From positions 62,001 to 126,000 of the forward strand of contig JAXMAF010000008.1 of NCBI GenBank assembly GCA_046350555.1: a DNA stretch of 64,000 nucleotides. Direction: 5' to 3'. A model generated the notes under the pieces. The model was not told the DNA's origin. It did not search any database and saw nothing but the letters and a program-made list of their open reading frames with translations. The position numbers were made by a program, and so were the translations under genes. Every line of letters starts with the position of its first letter. Within the stretch, counting starts at the first letter, position 1. The stretch is from JAXMAF01 sp046350555 (GTDB lineage Bacteria > Planctomycetota > Phycisphaerae > Phycisphaerales > SM1A02). Of this stretch, positions 10,482 to 19,079 are shown in pieces.

Positions 10482-11531
10482 ATGTCTCCATGCTCCGCCA
10501 TCGGGCCTGCCCGTTTCGGTCTCTTCGGCGCCGTTGCCGCCATTTGTGTCGCCGCCAGCGCGGCCGCCGCCGACAAGATCGAGGTGGGCAGCGCCGCGCC
10601 CGGCCTCGACGTGAAGAAGTGGATCAACGGCGAAGGCACGACGATCCAGCAGGGCAAGACGTACGTGGTCGAGTTCTGGGCCACCTGGTGCGGTCCGTGC
10701 AAGAAGTCGATCCCGCACCTCAACGAGCTGCACAGCAAGTACGCCTCGAAGGGTCTGACGATCATCGGCATCTCCGACGAGACGGTCGACACCGTCTCCA
10801 GCTTCGTGAGCGCCAAGGGCGACCAGATGGCCTACCTCGTCGGCGTCGACCGCGACCGCGGCACGAACCGCGCGTGGCTCGAGGCGGCGGGCCAGAAGGG
10901 CATTCCGTGCGCGTTCGTCGTCGACAAGACGGGGAAGATCGTCTTCATCGGTCATCCGCTGGACGACTCCTTCGAGCGCGTGCTGAAGGCGACCCTCTCG
11001 GGCCGCTACGACCCGAAGAAGGAGAGGGCGGCGCAGCCCAAGATCGAGGCGGGCGAGCGGGCCGCCAAGGTGAAGAACTACAGCCAGGCGTACAAGCACT
11101 TCGACGAGGTGATCGCGATGGATCAATCGCTCTTCGCCGACGTCGCGCGGCGCAAGTACGAGATCCTGCGCACCGAGGAGGCGGACCTCGCGAAGAGCGA
11201 TGCATGGGGCAAGGAGATGCTCAAGATGTACTCGGGCGATGCCGGCATCCTCGCCACGCTCGCCGAGGACATGGCGACCAACCCGAAGTACGAGACCCGC
11301 AACCTCGACATGGCCCTCGAGTTCGCGCAGACCGCGAAGAAGGCCGGCGGCGACAAGGAGCCCGAGGGGCTCGCGGTGGTCGCGCTCGTGCAGTTCCACA
11401 AGGGACAGGTTGAGGAAGCGATCGAGAACCAGATGCAGGCCTGGATGATCGCCGATCCCTCCGAGAAGGCCGCGTACAAGCGGGTCCTCGAGAACTACCG
11501 CACCAGCGACAAGGCCAAGGCGAGCCGGTAG
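10482..11531 (+). CDS. Secreted thioredoxin-like (TlpA/ResA type) protein with C-terminal TPR-like region
   Basis: Predicted 349-residue exported protein. An ATG preceded by CGAAAGGA opens a signal peptide (FGLFGAVAAICVAASAAAA) followed by a TlpA/ResA-type thioredoxin fold. The redox motif is WATWCGPCKKS (CGPC), the cis-Pro region is KGIPCAFVVDKTGKIVFIGHP, and GIGISDE-like spacing is as in the family. Residues from about 185 on are Lys/Ala-rich helices (AERAAKVKNYSQAYKHFDEV and later) resembling tetratricopeptide repeats, so it may be a periplasmic thiol-disulfide protein with a protein-binding arm. No cytochrome c maturation gene is nearby. The apparent in-frame link to pgk is an artefact of a missing base. 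Confidence 0.85.
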   Translation: MSPCSAIGPARFGLFGAVAAICVAASAAAADKIEVGSAAPGLDVKKWINGEGTTIQQGKTYVVEFWATWCGPCKKSIPHLNELHSKYASKGLTIIGISDETVDTVSSFVSAKGDQMAYLVGVDRDRGTNRAWLEAAGQKGIPCAFVVDKTGKIVFIGHPLDDSFERVLKATLSGRYDPKKERAAQPKIEAGERAAKVKNYSQAYKHFDEVIAMDQSLFADVARRKYEILRTEEADLAKSDAWGKEMLKMYSGDAGILATLAEDMATNPKYETRNLDMALEFAQTAKKAGGDKEPEGLAVVALVQFHKGQVEEAIENQMQAWMIADPSEKAAYKRVLENYRTSDKAKASR

Positions 11532-11704
11532 CACCGCAGGCCGATCGAACGTCGCCACCGCCGCGTGGCTTCGCGAGCCCCCACGGGAACGCGAGGCGAC
11601 GCGGCGGTGGTGCTTGACGGGAGCCTCGATCGCCGGTCGCGAACGCTCACCGGCTCCCGCGGCGCTGGCAGCGACGACACGCCGCGCGTACATTGCGGTC
11701 CGAG

Positions 11705-12451
11705 ATGATGCGCCGCGAGGCCTGGCTTTCTCCGCGTCGAACGCCGCTGGTGGCGCCGTCGATCCTCTCGGCGGACTTCTCGCGGCTCGGCGAGGAGTGC
11801 CGCGCCGCGCTCGACGGTGGTGGCGACCTCCTGCACGTGGATGTGATGGACGGCCACTTCGTTCCGAACCTGACGATGGGGCCGGCGCTCTGCCGGTCGC
11901 TGCGAGTGGCGCTGCCCGACGTCTTCCTCGACGTGCACATGATGGTGGACGACCCGGCGAAGTTCATCGACTCGTTCGCCGATGCCGGCGCCGACCTCTT
12001 CACGTTCCACCTCGAAGCGGTGCCGCAGCCGCGCGAGCTCGCGGCGGCGGTGCGCGCGGCGGGGATGCTCGTCGGCCTGGCGTGCAATCCGGACATGCCG
12101 GCGGCGCGGGTCGTGCCGTTCGTCGACGCCTTCGACGAGATCCTGGTGATGAGCGTCTTTCCCGGCTTCTCTGGCCAGCGCTTCATGCCGGAGGTGCTCG
12201 ACAAGGTGCGGGCCATCAAGCCCCTTCTCGGCCCGCGGCAGCGGTTGGAGATGGATGGTGGCGTGTCGCCCGACACGGCGCCGGCGTGTCGCGCCGCCGG
12301 CTGCGACGTGCTCGTCGCCGCGTCGGCGGTCTTCGGCCATGCGCCGTACGGCGACGCCATCGCCGCCCTTCGCGGCGACGATCCGCGGCCCGGGGATCGC
12401 GGCGGAGAGAACGCTCGCCGCGCCGCGGCTCGCGGTGCGAGGGAGTCGTAG
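11705..12451 (+). CDS. rpe: Ribulose-phosphate 3-epimerase
   Basis: Interconverts ribulose-5-phosphate and xylulose-5-phosphate in the pentose phosphate and Calvin pathways. A TIM barrel with all signatures: VAPSILSADFSRLGEE, the metal-site HVDVMDGHFVPNLTMGP, DVHMMVDDP, MSVFPGFSGQRFMPEVLDKV and the Asp-containing EMDGGVSPDT. The 248-residue length is slightly above the family norm because of an Arg/Ala-rich tail. Start chosen at the ATG at 11705 (MMRREAW); an upstream in-frame TTG at 11693 is possible. TACATT at 11689-11694 is a candidate -10 box. The stop is 5 bp from the next gene, so they are probably co-transcribed. Confidence 0.93.
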   Translation: MMRREAWLSPRRTPLVAPSILSADFSRLGEECRAALDGGGDLLHVDVMDGHFVPNLTMGPALCRSLRVALPDVFLDVHMMVDDPAKFIDSFADAGADLFTFHLEAVPQPRELAAAVRAAGMLVGLACNPDMPAARVVPFVDAFDEILVMSVFPGFSGQRFMPEVLDKVRAIKPLLGPRQRLEMDGGVSPDTAPACRAAGCDVLVAASAVFGHAPYGDAIAALRGDDPRPGDRGGENARRAAARGARES

Positions 12452-12456
12452 CCGAG

Positions 12457-13077
12457 ATGGCCTCCGACGCCATGGTGATGTGGTTGGTTCGCGCCGGCGA
12501 CTCGGTCTGGCAGCAGGAGCACCGCCTCCAGGGCCGCGCCGACCTGCCGCTGAGCCCGCAAGGCCGCGCGATGATCATGAGCGACGTCGCCCAGCGGCAC
12601 GTCTCGGCGGCCGATCGGGTCGCCACGGTGCACCACGCGCCGGACGAGGGCGCCGCCGAGAGCGCCGCCATCGTCGCCGGCGCCCTGGGGGCGAAGCCGA
12701 GGCCGTCGGACGACCTCGCCGACCCCGACCTTGGCCTGCTGGGAGGGCTCACGATCGCCCTCTTCGAGGAGCGATTCCCGACGCGGTTCCGACAGTGGGA
12801 GGACGATCCACTCTCCCTCGTTCCGCCCGAAGGCGAGCCCCTCGCCGCGGCGCGCGAGCGCGTCCTCCGCGAGGTCGCTCGGCTGGCGCGGCGGACGCGC
12901 GGACGCGCGCTCGGCCTCGTGCTCCATCCCATGGCGCTCGGCTTCGTGCGCTGCGCGCTGGCGGGACGGCCGCCGGGCGATCTGTGGCGGGTGCTCGACG
13001 GCCGTCCGAGGCTGGAGCGCTATCTCCTTCCGGCCGACGCGGGCGATCGCATGGAGGCCGCGGTGGGCGGCCAGTAG
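12457..13077 (+). CDS. Histidine-phosphatase-superfamily protein with altered active site
   Basis: A 206-residue protein with the order of a phosphoglycerate-mutase-like domain: MWLVRAGDSVWQQEHRLQGR, then ADLPLSPQGRAM, then LVLHPMALGFVRCAL. The usual catalytic RHGET appears as RAGDS, so the phospho-accepting His is Ala, and the second catalytic His motif (SHG) appears as LHP. The middle VHHAPDEGAAESA replaces the usual SSxxxRAxQTA segment. Catalysis by the normal mechanism is therefore doubtful; a binding or regulatory role is possible. It directly follows rpe (5 bp gap) and precedes accD by 100 bp. Confidence 0.7.
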   Translation: MASDAMVMWLVRAGDSVWQQEHRLQGRADLPLSPQGRAMIMSDVAQRHVSAADRVATVHHAPDEGAAESAAIVAGALGAKPRPSDDLADPDLGLLGGLTIALFEERFPTRFRQWEDDPLSLVPPEGEPLAAARERVLREVARLARRTRGRALGLVLHPMALGFVRCALAGRPPGDLWRVLDGRPRLERYLLPADAGDRMEAAVGGQ

Positions 13078-13177
13078 GGCGATGGCGGGCCGTGCGCCGA
13101 TACACTGGCGTCGACCGATCTCCAGCGCCGGAGGTCGTCCTCGAGACGACCCGCGCCAGTCCGACCCGTTGCACCTC

Positions 13178-14062
13178 ATGTCCGTCCTGCCTCCAACGCC
13201 GCCCGTCTCCGCCGCCGAGGCCGCCGGCGCGCGGACGTGGGACGGCTCCGAAGCGCCCATCCGTCCGAAGAAGGCCGTGCCCGAAGGGCTCTGGATGCGC
13301 TGTCCGGCGTGCGGCGAGACGCTCTTTCGCAAGGCGGTCGAGCAGAACCTGTGGGTCTGCACCAAGTGCCAGCATCACATGCGGATCTCGGCCGTGACGC
13401 GCGTCGAGCAGCTCGCCGATCCGGACACCTTCGAGCCCTTCAACGCGTCGATGGCGCCGACCGATCCGCTTCGGTTCGTCGACCTCAAGCCGTACGCCGA
13501 TCGCCTCGTGGCCGCGCAGCGCTCCACCGGCCAGCACGACGGCATCCAGACGGGCTTCGCCTTCGTGAAGGGTCGCAAGGTGGTGCTCGCGGCGCTCGAC
13601 TTCACGTTCATGGGCGGATCGATGGGCTCGGTCATCGGCGAGAAGCTGGCGCGGGCCATCGAGATCGCCGGAGATGGCGACCTGCCGATGATCGCCGTGA
13701 GCTGCTCGGGTGGCGCCCGCATGCAGGAGTCGGGCTTCTCGCTCATGCAGATGGCCAAGACCGCGGCCGCGCTCGCACGCTTCGACGACCAAGGTGGCCT
13801 GTACATCTCGGTGCTCGCCGATCCGACCACCGGTGGCGTCACCGCGAGCTTCTCGATGCTCGGCGACGTCATCTTCGCCGAACCGGGCGCGCTCATCGGC
13901 TTCGCGGGTCCGCGGGTCATCGCGCAGACCATCCGCAAGGAGCTTCCCGACGGCTTCCAGACCGCCGAGTTCCTGCTGAAGGCCGGTTTCGTCGACAAGA
14001 TCGTGCACCGCAAGGACCTGCGCAGCGAGATCTCGCGCGTGATCGACTATGCCGGCAAGTGA
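13178..14062 (+). CDS. accD: Acetyl-CoA carboxylase carboxyltransferase subunit beta
   Basis: Beta subunit of the carboxyltransferase that makes malonyl-CoA for fatty-acid synthesis, working with AccA. A four-Cys zinc ribbon is visible (CPACGETLFRKAVEQNLWVC followed by TKC) after a 38-residue N-terminal extension. The crotonase-like domain shows GFAFVKGRKVVLAALDFTFM, MGGSMGSVIGEKLARA, SCSGGARMQES and the oxyanion-hole region ADPTTGGVTASFSMLGD. 294 residues, typical. The stop overlaps the start of lnt by 14 bp, implying translational coupling. TACACT about 75 bp upstream (near 13097) could be a -10 box. Confidence 0.95.
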   Translation: MSVLPPTPPVSAAEAAGARTWDGSEAPIRPKKAVPEGLWMRCPACGETLFRKAVEQNLWVCTKCQHHMRISAVTRVEQLADPDTFEPFNASMAPTDPLRFVDLKPYADRLVAAQRSTGQHDGIQTGFAFVKGRKVVLAALDFTFMGGSMGSVIGEKLARAIEIAGDGDLPMIAVSCSGGARMQESGFSLMQMAKTAAALARFDDQGGLYISVLADPTTGGVTASFSMLGDVIFAEPGALIGFAGPRVIAQTIRKELPDGFQTAEFLLKAGFVDKIVHRKDLRSEISRVIDYAGK

Positions 14063-16010
14063 CTCCGTGCGGAGCGCGGGATCCGGCGCCGTCGAGCGCG
14101 TCGATGCGACGATCCGCGAGCCGGCCGCGAGCCGGCTGGCGGTGACGCTTGCGGCGCTGGCGTCGGCGGCGTGCTTCGTGGCCTCGCTGCCGGCGCTCTC
14201 GTGGTGGTGGATGATGCCGGTCTCGCTGGCGCTCTTCGCCTGGAGCGCCGTCGCGGGCCGCTGCCGTCGTGCGCTGCTGCTCTCGACCGCGGTGGCGTGG
14301 CTCGGCGCATGGACGTGGATCCAGTGGTGGATCGTCGACGTCAGCGAGGCGGGGATGCCCGCCTTCGTCGTGTACCTGGCGATCTGGCCGATCGTCGCGG
14401 CGTTCGTCCTTCGCCGCCTCGCGACGCGCGGACCGACCCGGCGCTGGCCGCTCGCGGCGCTGCTGCCGGTCGTCTGGATCGGCATGGAGTTTCTCAGGGC
14501 CGAGATCGTCTTCCATGGATATCCCTGGTATCTCGCGGGCCATCCGATGATCGAGGCGCCGATCCTGGCGCAGTCCGCGGACCTCTTCGGCGTCTCGTTC
14601 GTGGGAACGATCGTGGCGCTCGTCGCGGGCGCGATGGCCGATGTGGCGCTTGGATCGAGGCGCGGGGCGGCGCGGCTCTCGCTGCGCGCCACGCGTCTTG
14701 CCGTCGCGGCGGCCGTCGTGGCCATCGGCGCAAACCTCGGCTACGGCGCGTGGCGCCTCGCGCAGGCGCACGACCTGCCGGCGGGACCGATCGTGCTCGC
14801 GGTCCAGACCAACCTTCCGGTCAGCAACAAGAACGCGTGGGCGCCCGACGCGCAGGTGCGGGATTTCCGGACGTTCGGCAGACAGACGATCGATGCGTTC
14901 CGCGCGGCGCTGGACGCCGGCGTCGCGCCGGACCTGGTCGCCTGGCCGGAGACGATGGTGCCCGGCTTTGGATTCGAGCCCGAAGCGCTGGCGACGCTCG
15001 TCGATGGCGGCTTTGCGCCGGGCGACTACTTCGCCCGCGGGATCGAGCAACTGGCGACGATCCTGCGGCGCCCGGTCGTCGTGGGCAGTCCCTCGTTCAT
15101 GGGGCTGCATGGTGTCGATGGTCGATGGCGATGGGATCGACACTTCAACTCGGCGTATCTGGTCGAGCCGCGGCCGGCCCAGGATGGCGAAGCGACCCTC
15201 GACGATCGCGCCGCCGAAGGCGATGCGGCCGATGGAGGCGATCCAACCGAAACGGATCCGGCGGCCGGTCGTTTCGTCCGTCGACAGCGCTACGACAAGC
15301 TCGTGCTCACCCCCTTCGGCGAGACGATGCCGTACATCTCCGCGTGGCCGTGGCTCCAGGAACGGCTGCTGGCGCTCGGCGCCAACGGAATGACCTTCGA
15401 TCTCGACGTCGGCGACCGGATCGTCCGGCTGCACGCGAGCGTGCCCGGCGCCGACGACGGCGCGCCCGACGACCATCGTGCCCGCGCAGGCGAGCGCGCC
15501 GCGCCGCCGCGCCGCTTCACCATCGCGACACCGATCTGCTTCGAGGACACCGTGGCGTGGCTCTGCCGGCGCATGGTCCATGGATCGCCCGACGACGGAT
15601 CCGGCTCCCACTCCGACGGCTCGACGGACGGCAAGCGCATCGACGCCTTCGTCAATCTCTCCAACGATGGATGGTTCGGATCGAACGACTCCGGCCGCTT
15701 GCAGCACGCCCAGATCGCGCGCTATCGCACGATCGAGAACCGCGTGCCGATGGTGCGCGTGGTCAACACCGGCGTGAGCGTCTCGATCGATTCGTGCGGC
15801 CGGCTGGTCGGCGCCGTTGACGAGACGGGGCGCGGCTATGGAAGGCCCGGCATTGCGGGCACGGTCCTGGCCCGAACGCAGCGCGACCCGCGGACGACGC
15901 TCTATGGTCGCATCGGCGAGGTGTGGGGCGCGGGGATCTTCGCGTTCCTCGTGGTGCTCGTCGGCGCCGGCTTGCGGCGCGGCGTCGCCGCCGGTCCGGA
16001 CGCACCGTGA
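14049..16010 (+). CDS. lnt: Apolipoprotein N-acyltransferase
   Basis: Transfers the third acyl chain to the N-terminal Cys of lipoproteins at the periplasmic face of the inner membrane. The first 200 residues hold several hydrophobic segments (LAALASAACFVASLPALSWW and following), then comes a nitrilase-fold domain. The catalytic triad is visible as Glu in LVAWPETMVPG, Lys in RYDKLVLTPFGETMPY and Cys in TPICFEDTVAWL. A final TM segment (GIFAFLVVLVGAGL) ends the protein. At 653 residues it is longer than the usual ~500, because of inserts around 350-420 and 450-480 rich in Asp, Ala and Gly. It overlaps accD by 14 bp. A lipobox protein lies immediately downstream. Confidence 0.88.
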   Translation: MPASDSVRSAGSGAVERVDATIREPAASRLAVTLAALASAACFVASLPALSWWWMMPVSLALFAWSAVAGRCRRALLLSTAVAWLGAWTWIQWWIVDVSEAGMPAFVVYLAIWPIVAAFVLRRLATRGPTRRWPLAALLPVVWIGMEFLRAEIVFHGYPWYLAGHPMIEAPILAQSADLFGVSFVGTIVALVAGAMADVALGSRRGAARLSLRATRLAVAAAVVAIGANLGYGAWRLAQAHDLPAGPIVLAVQTNLPVSNKNAWAPDAQVRDFRTFGRQTIDAFRAALDAGVAPDLVAWPETMVPGFGFEPEALATLVDGGFAPGDYFARGIEQLATILRRPVVVGSPSFMGLHGVDGRWRWDRHFNSAYLVEPRPAQDGEATLDDRAAEGDAADGGDPTETDPAAGRFVRRQRYDKLVLTPFGETMPYISAWPWLQERLLALGANGMTFDLDVGDRIVRLHASVPGADDGAPDDHRARAGERAAPPRRFTIATPICFEDTVAWLCRRMVHGSPDDGSGSHSDGSTDGKRIDAFVNLSNDGWFGSNDSGRLQHAQIARYRTIENRVPMVRVVNTGVSVSIDSCGRLVGAVDETGRGYGRPGIAGTVLARTQRDPRTTLYGRIGEVWGAGIFAFLVVLVGAGLRRGVAAGPDAP

Positions 16011-16150
16011 GCGCGTCGCCACCGGTCGGATGCCGACGTTCCGGCGCGCAACCTCGCGCGAACTCTGCAAGGATCCGGTGCGTCAGGATGGCTTCGCTCG
16101 ATCGTCCCGTCCTCCCGTCGCCGCGAGAGGGCCCTTCCGACCCCACTCCC

Positions 16151-17452
16151 ATGAAGACCGACACGCCTCCGAGTCCGTTCCATCCGATGCCGCTCGATGC
16201 GCTCCGTCGTTCCGGGCCGCTCGGGTTCCTCGCTTCCATGCTGGCCGCGGCGGGCACCCTCGCCGCCGCCGGATGCCTCCAGCAGTCGTCCGGCCCGACC
16301 GAGTGGAGCTCGAAGCCGCGAAGCGCCACCAGTTCCTCGTCGCCGTCGAACTCCTCGGCGGTCGCCGACCGCAACGCGGACCGGGCCACGGGCACCGTCG
16401 CGCCATCCGCGCCATCGGGCTCGACCGCCGCGTCGGGCGGTGCGGCGCGCGGACCGGGCGCCGTCGCGCCGCCTCCGGCGCTCCGACCACCGCCACCCAT
16501 TCCGGTGGCGCCGCTCGCGCCCGGTGGAAGTCCGCGCCCGGCGGCGCTCTCGCTGCTCCAGGCCGCGTCGGAGAGTCCATCGGCGCTGCTTCGCTGCAAC
16601 GCGGTGGAGGCGGTCGCGCCCGACGCGGACGCCTCGCGTTCCGTGATCCAGCGCGGCCTCGTGGATTCGAACCGCGCCGTGCGATTCGTCAGCGCCATGG
16701 CCGTGGGAACGCACCGGCTCTGCGACCTGTCGCTGCTCGTCGAGCCGCTCCTGCGCGACGAGAGCGAGTCGGTGCGCGCCGCCGCGATCTTCGCACTCTC
16801 CCAGTGCGGACGGCGCGTCGATCCGACGCCGCTCGCCTCGATGATCCTCAGCGACGATCCGGAGGTGCGCGGCAACGCGGCGCTGGTGCTGGGCGAGATG
16901 GGCAATCCCACGGCGCTTCCCCTGCTCGACGGGTGCCTTGGTCGCGGCATGGCGCTGGCCAACCCGGCGCGCGTGCGCATCGTGGAGCTTCAGGTGGCCG
17001 AGGCGCAGGTGCGCCTCGGCGATGCCCGGGCCGCCGATCCCGTGCGCGCGGCGCTCTTCGCCCCGCCCGAGCAGGCCGAGCTCGTCGCGCTGGCGTGCCA
17101 GATCTGCGGCCGGATCAAGGACGAGCGTTCGGTCGCATCGCTTCGCGGCCTGGTCGAGGCCAACGGCAACGATGCCCGGCCACCGGAGGTGCGGTTGGCG
17201 GCGATCGCGGCGCTCGCGCAGCTCGGCGCGCTCTCCACCGACGTGCTCCCGATGGTCGAGTTCCTTGCCGCCAGCGATCGTCCCGAGGTCCGCGCCCAGG
17301 CCGCCGTGACGCTGGGCCGGCTCGGAGATCCGAGGGGTCTCGCGACGGCCGCGCGCCTCATGGCCGATCACGACCCCTTCGTGCAGGTCGCGGCCGCCGG
17401 GGCGGTGACGGCGCTGACCGGTCCCGGTCGAGCCACCGGCGTCAGCGGCTGA
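16151..17452 (+). CDS. HEAT-repeat lipoprotein
   Basis: A 433-residue protein starting MKTDTPPSPFHPM, with a hydrophobic stretch ending in a lipobox (LAAAGTLAAAGC), so probably lipid-anchored. A Ser/Ala/Pro/Gly-rich linker follows to about residue 130, and then a solenoid of about eight HEAT-like repeats (ADASRSVIQRGLVDSNRAVR, SESVRAAAIFALSQCG, DPEVRGNAALVLGEMGN, RPEVRAQAAVTLGRLGD). Such proteins bind other proteins; no enzyme motif is seen. An earlier in-frame ATG at 16088 would add 21 residues before the signal sequence and is less likely. It follows lnt, whose product would modify this lipoprotein. Confidence 0.75.
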   Translation: MKTDTPPSPFHPMPLDALRRSGPLGFLASMLAAAGTLAAAGCLQQSSGPTEWSSKPRSATSSSSPSNSSAVADRNADRATGTVAPSAPSGSTAASGGAARGPGAVAPPPALRPPPPIPVAPLAPGGSPRPAALSLLQAASESPSALLRCNAVEAVAPDADASRSVIQRGLVDSNRAVRFVSAMAVGTHRLCDLSLLVEPLLRDESESVRAAAIFALSQCGRRVDPTPLASMILSDDPEVRGNAALVLGEMGNPTALPLLDGCLGRGMALANPARVRIVELQVAEAQVRLGDARAADPVRAALFAPPEQAELVALACQICGRIKDERSVASLRGLVEANGNDARPPEVRLAAIAALAQLGALSTDVLPMVEFLAASDRPEVRAQAAVTLGRLGDPRGLATAARLMADHDPFVQVAAAGAVTALTGPGRATGVSG

Positions 17453-17552
17453 TCCGGCGATTCCGGATGGGCGCGGATCCGCGGCGCGCTCGACTCGCTG
17501 CGCGGTCTCGTCGGCGAGCCGAGCGGAGATCGACCGCGGGCCGGCGGACCGA

Positions 17553-17581
17553 TTGACACGTTTCGCGTCAGCCGCTACAAA
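17553..17581 (+). promoter_or_regulatory. Strong sigma70-type promoter
   Basis: TTGACA at 17553-17558, a 17-nt spacer and TACAAA at 17576-17581. Initiation near 17588 would give a leader of about 38 nt before the GTG at 17626. This is the best -35/-10 match in the window and probably drives the coiled-coil membrane protein and the genes after it. Confidence 0.6.
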
Positions 17582-17625
17582 CGGCGTTCCGGAGTCAGCG
17601 CCGCTCCTAGCGAGGTTTCCTTCCC

Positions 17626-18513
17626 GTGCACGTCCTCACGAAGATCTTCATCGTCCTTGTGGCCCTCCTGGCCGTCATGCTCACGCCGCTGGTGGTCGTG
17701 TACGCGAACAACGAGGGCACGTTCCGGACCAAGTTCCTCGAGGAGCAGGCGCGCTCGAAGTCCGCCTCGGCCGCCAAGGTCGCCGCGGAGCAGGCGCTCC
17801 AACTGACGGAGACGCGCGCCATGGACGAGCGCCGCCAGCTCGAGTCCGACCTCGCCGGCCTGCGCAAGGACGTCGAGAAGAAGGATGTCGACGTGCGCCG
17901 GCTCGATGCGGAGATCGCCAACGCCAAGAGCAGCGCCGCGACGATGACGGCGCAGCTCGCGACGCTCGCGGCGTCGCTGAAGGCCGATTCGCAGCTCAAG
18001 GAGGTCCTCGTCGGCGAGCTGCGGAGCGAGCGGGACAAGGCCCTCGCCGCCGAGAAGCGGTTCATCGAGATGGACGAGAAGCTCCGCAAGACGGAAAACG
18101 ACCTCCAGACGCTCGAGGCGGCGCGGCGCGACCTCCAGGAGCAACTGAAGCAGGTCGTGGACGAGAAGGATCGCGCGCTCGGCGACGTGAACCGCTACAT
18201 GGCCATCTATGGCAAGCTCGACAACGCCAAGCGCGCCGTCGGCGGCGTGGTCCCGGACCGCAACGTCACCACGACGATCCTCAACGTGCGTCGCAGCAGC
18301 GACGGCGTCCTCGCGGAGATCGACGCGGGCAGCCGCGACGGCGTGCGCGAGGGCTGGGTCATGGTGATCGCCGACGGCGGGACCTTCATCGGCAACCTGC
18401 GGATCATCAAGGTCGACGTGAACCGGTCGACGGGCGTCGTCGAGCTTGAGGATCCGTCGGCTCGCGGCGAGGTGCGCGCCGGCCAACGCGTCATCGCCAA
18501 GGCCGGTGGCTGA
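17626..18513 (+). CDS. Membrane-anchored coiled-coil protein upstream of mreB
   Basis: A 295-residue protein with a GTG start (MHVLTKIFIVLVALLAVMLT): one N-terminal membrane segment, about 180 residues of continuous charged heptad-like coiled coil (roughly 30-205), then a small beta-rich C-terminal domain (VVPDRNVTTTILNV; DGVREGWVMVIADGGTFIGN; RAGQRVIAKAGG). The layout of TM, coiled coil and beta domain with a GxxxGxxV..dG.fiG pattern resembles MreC, whose bona fide gene lies 2.6 kb downstream. I infer a cell-envelope scaffold related to the mre genes, but there is no firm family match. A consensus-like promoter lies 45-75 bp upstream. Confidence 0.65.
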   Translation: MHVLTKIFIVLVALLAVMLTPLVVVYANNEGTFRTKFLEEQARSKSASAAKVAAEQALQLTETRAMDERRQLESDLAGLRKDVEKKDVDVRRLDAEIANAKSSAATMTAQLATLAASLKADSQLKEVLVGELRSERDKALAAEKRFIEMDEKLRKTENDLQTLEAARRDLQEQLKQVVDEKDRALGDVNRYMAIYGKLDNAKRAVGGVVPDRNVTTTILNVRRSSDGVLAEIDAGSRDGVREGWVMVIADGGTFIGNLRIIKVDVNRSTGVVELEDPSARGEVRAGQRVIAKAGG

Positions 18514-18611
18514 GCCGACGATGCGGAGCCGAGGGTGGCTCCGCGCCGCGGATTCCCTTTCGGCGCCGTTCGACGCGGATGTTCTCCTGAAGCCCTGCGA
18601 GGATTCACGAC

Positions 18612-18791
18612 ATGAGCCAGTTCGGAACCCCCGTGCGTCGCTCCGGCGGCGAGATCGATGTCTACACAGCGCTGCTCGCGGTGGCGGCGCTGGTCCTTGC
18701 CGCGGGCGTGGCCATGCTCGCGCTGCGCAACATCGAGCACAGCAAGGTCGGCGACAGCGACCAAGGTGGCGTCCTGACGCTGGTGAAGTGA
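18612..18791 (+). CDS. Small single-pass membrane protein (59 aa)
   Basis: A short frame starting MSQFGTPVRRSGGEIDVYTA. A basic/polar head of about 17 residues is followed by one clear membrane segment (ALLAVAALVLAAGVAMLALR) and a polar tail (NIEHSKVGDSDQGGVLTLVK). It lies 98 bp after the coiled-coil gene and 288 bp before mreB, same strand. The hydrophobicity profile and codon use fit a real gene. No family is recognised; an accessory role in the cell-shape block is inferred from position. Confidence 0.6.
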   Translation: MSQFGTPVRRSGGEIDVYTALLAVAALVLAAGVAMLALRNIEHSKVGDSDQGGVLTLVK

Positions 18792-19079
18792 CGGGTGGCG
18801 GGCGGGCGGCACCGGTAAACTCCCGAACCGTGGCGTCGGCGGCCGATAGAACTTGTCCGAGCGCTCCGTAGCGGCTGCGCCGCACGCCTGGCTTGGCGCG
18901 ACGGACGTGGACCGCGTGAACGGCGCTTCCTGCGGGCGGAACCCGCTCCGGACAACGGCTGCGGCGGCTGCTCGCCGGGGCCGCGCGACCGGTGCGTCGC
19001 GTCGCGGAGAGCGCCCGTCGACCTCGGTTCTTCCGCGCCAGCCTCGACCTTTCTCCTCCAACCGCGACCACCGACTCCC
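18792..19079 (+). other. 288-bp gap upstream of mreB
   Basis: I see no convincing gene here. TAAACT at 18816-18821 could be a -10 box for mreB but has no good -35 at the expected distance. The leader to the TTG start would be about 250 nt, long enough for regulation, but no riboswitch-like fold is evident by eye. Confidence 0.3.

Noticed and set aside
9057..11531. A genuine pgk-thioredoxin fusion protein
   Set aside because: It needs a signal peptide in mid-protein and an altered PGK end; one missing base explains it better, and the thioredoxin gene has its own ribosome site.
9069..11693. An 874-codon minus-strand open frame
   Set aside because: It is antisense to pgk and the thioredoxin gene and has no recognisable motif.
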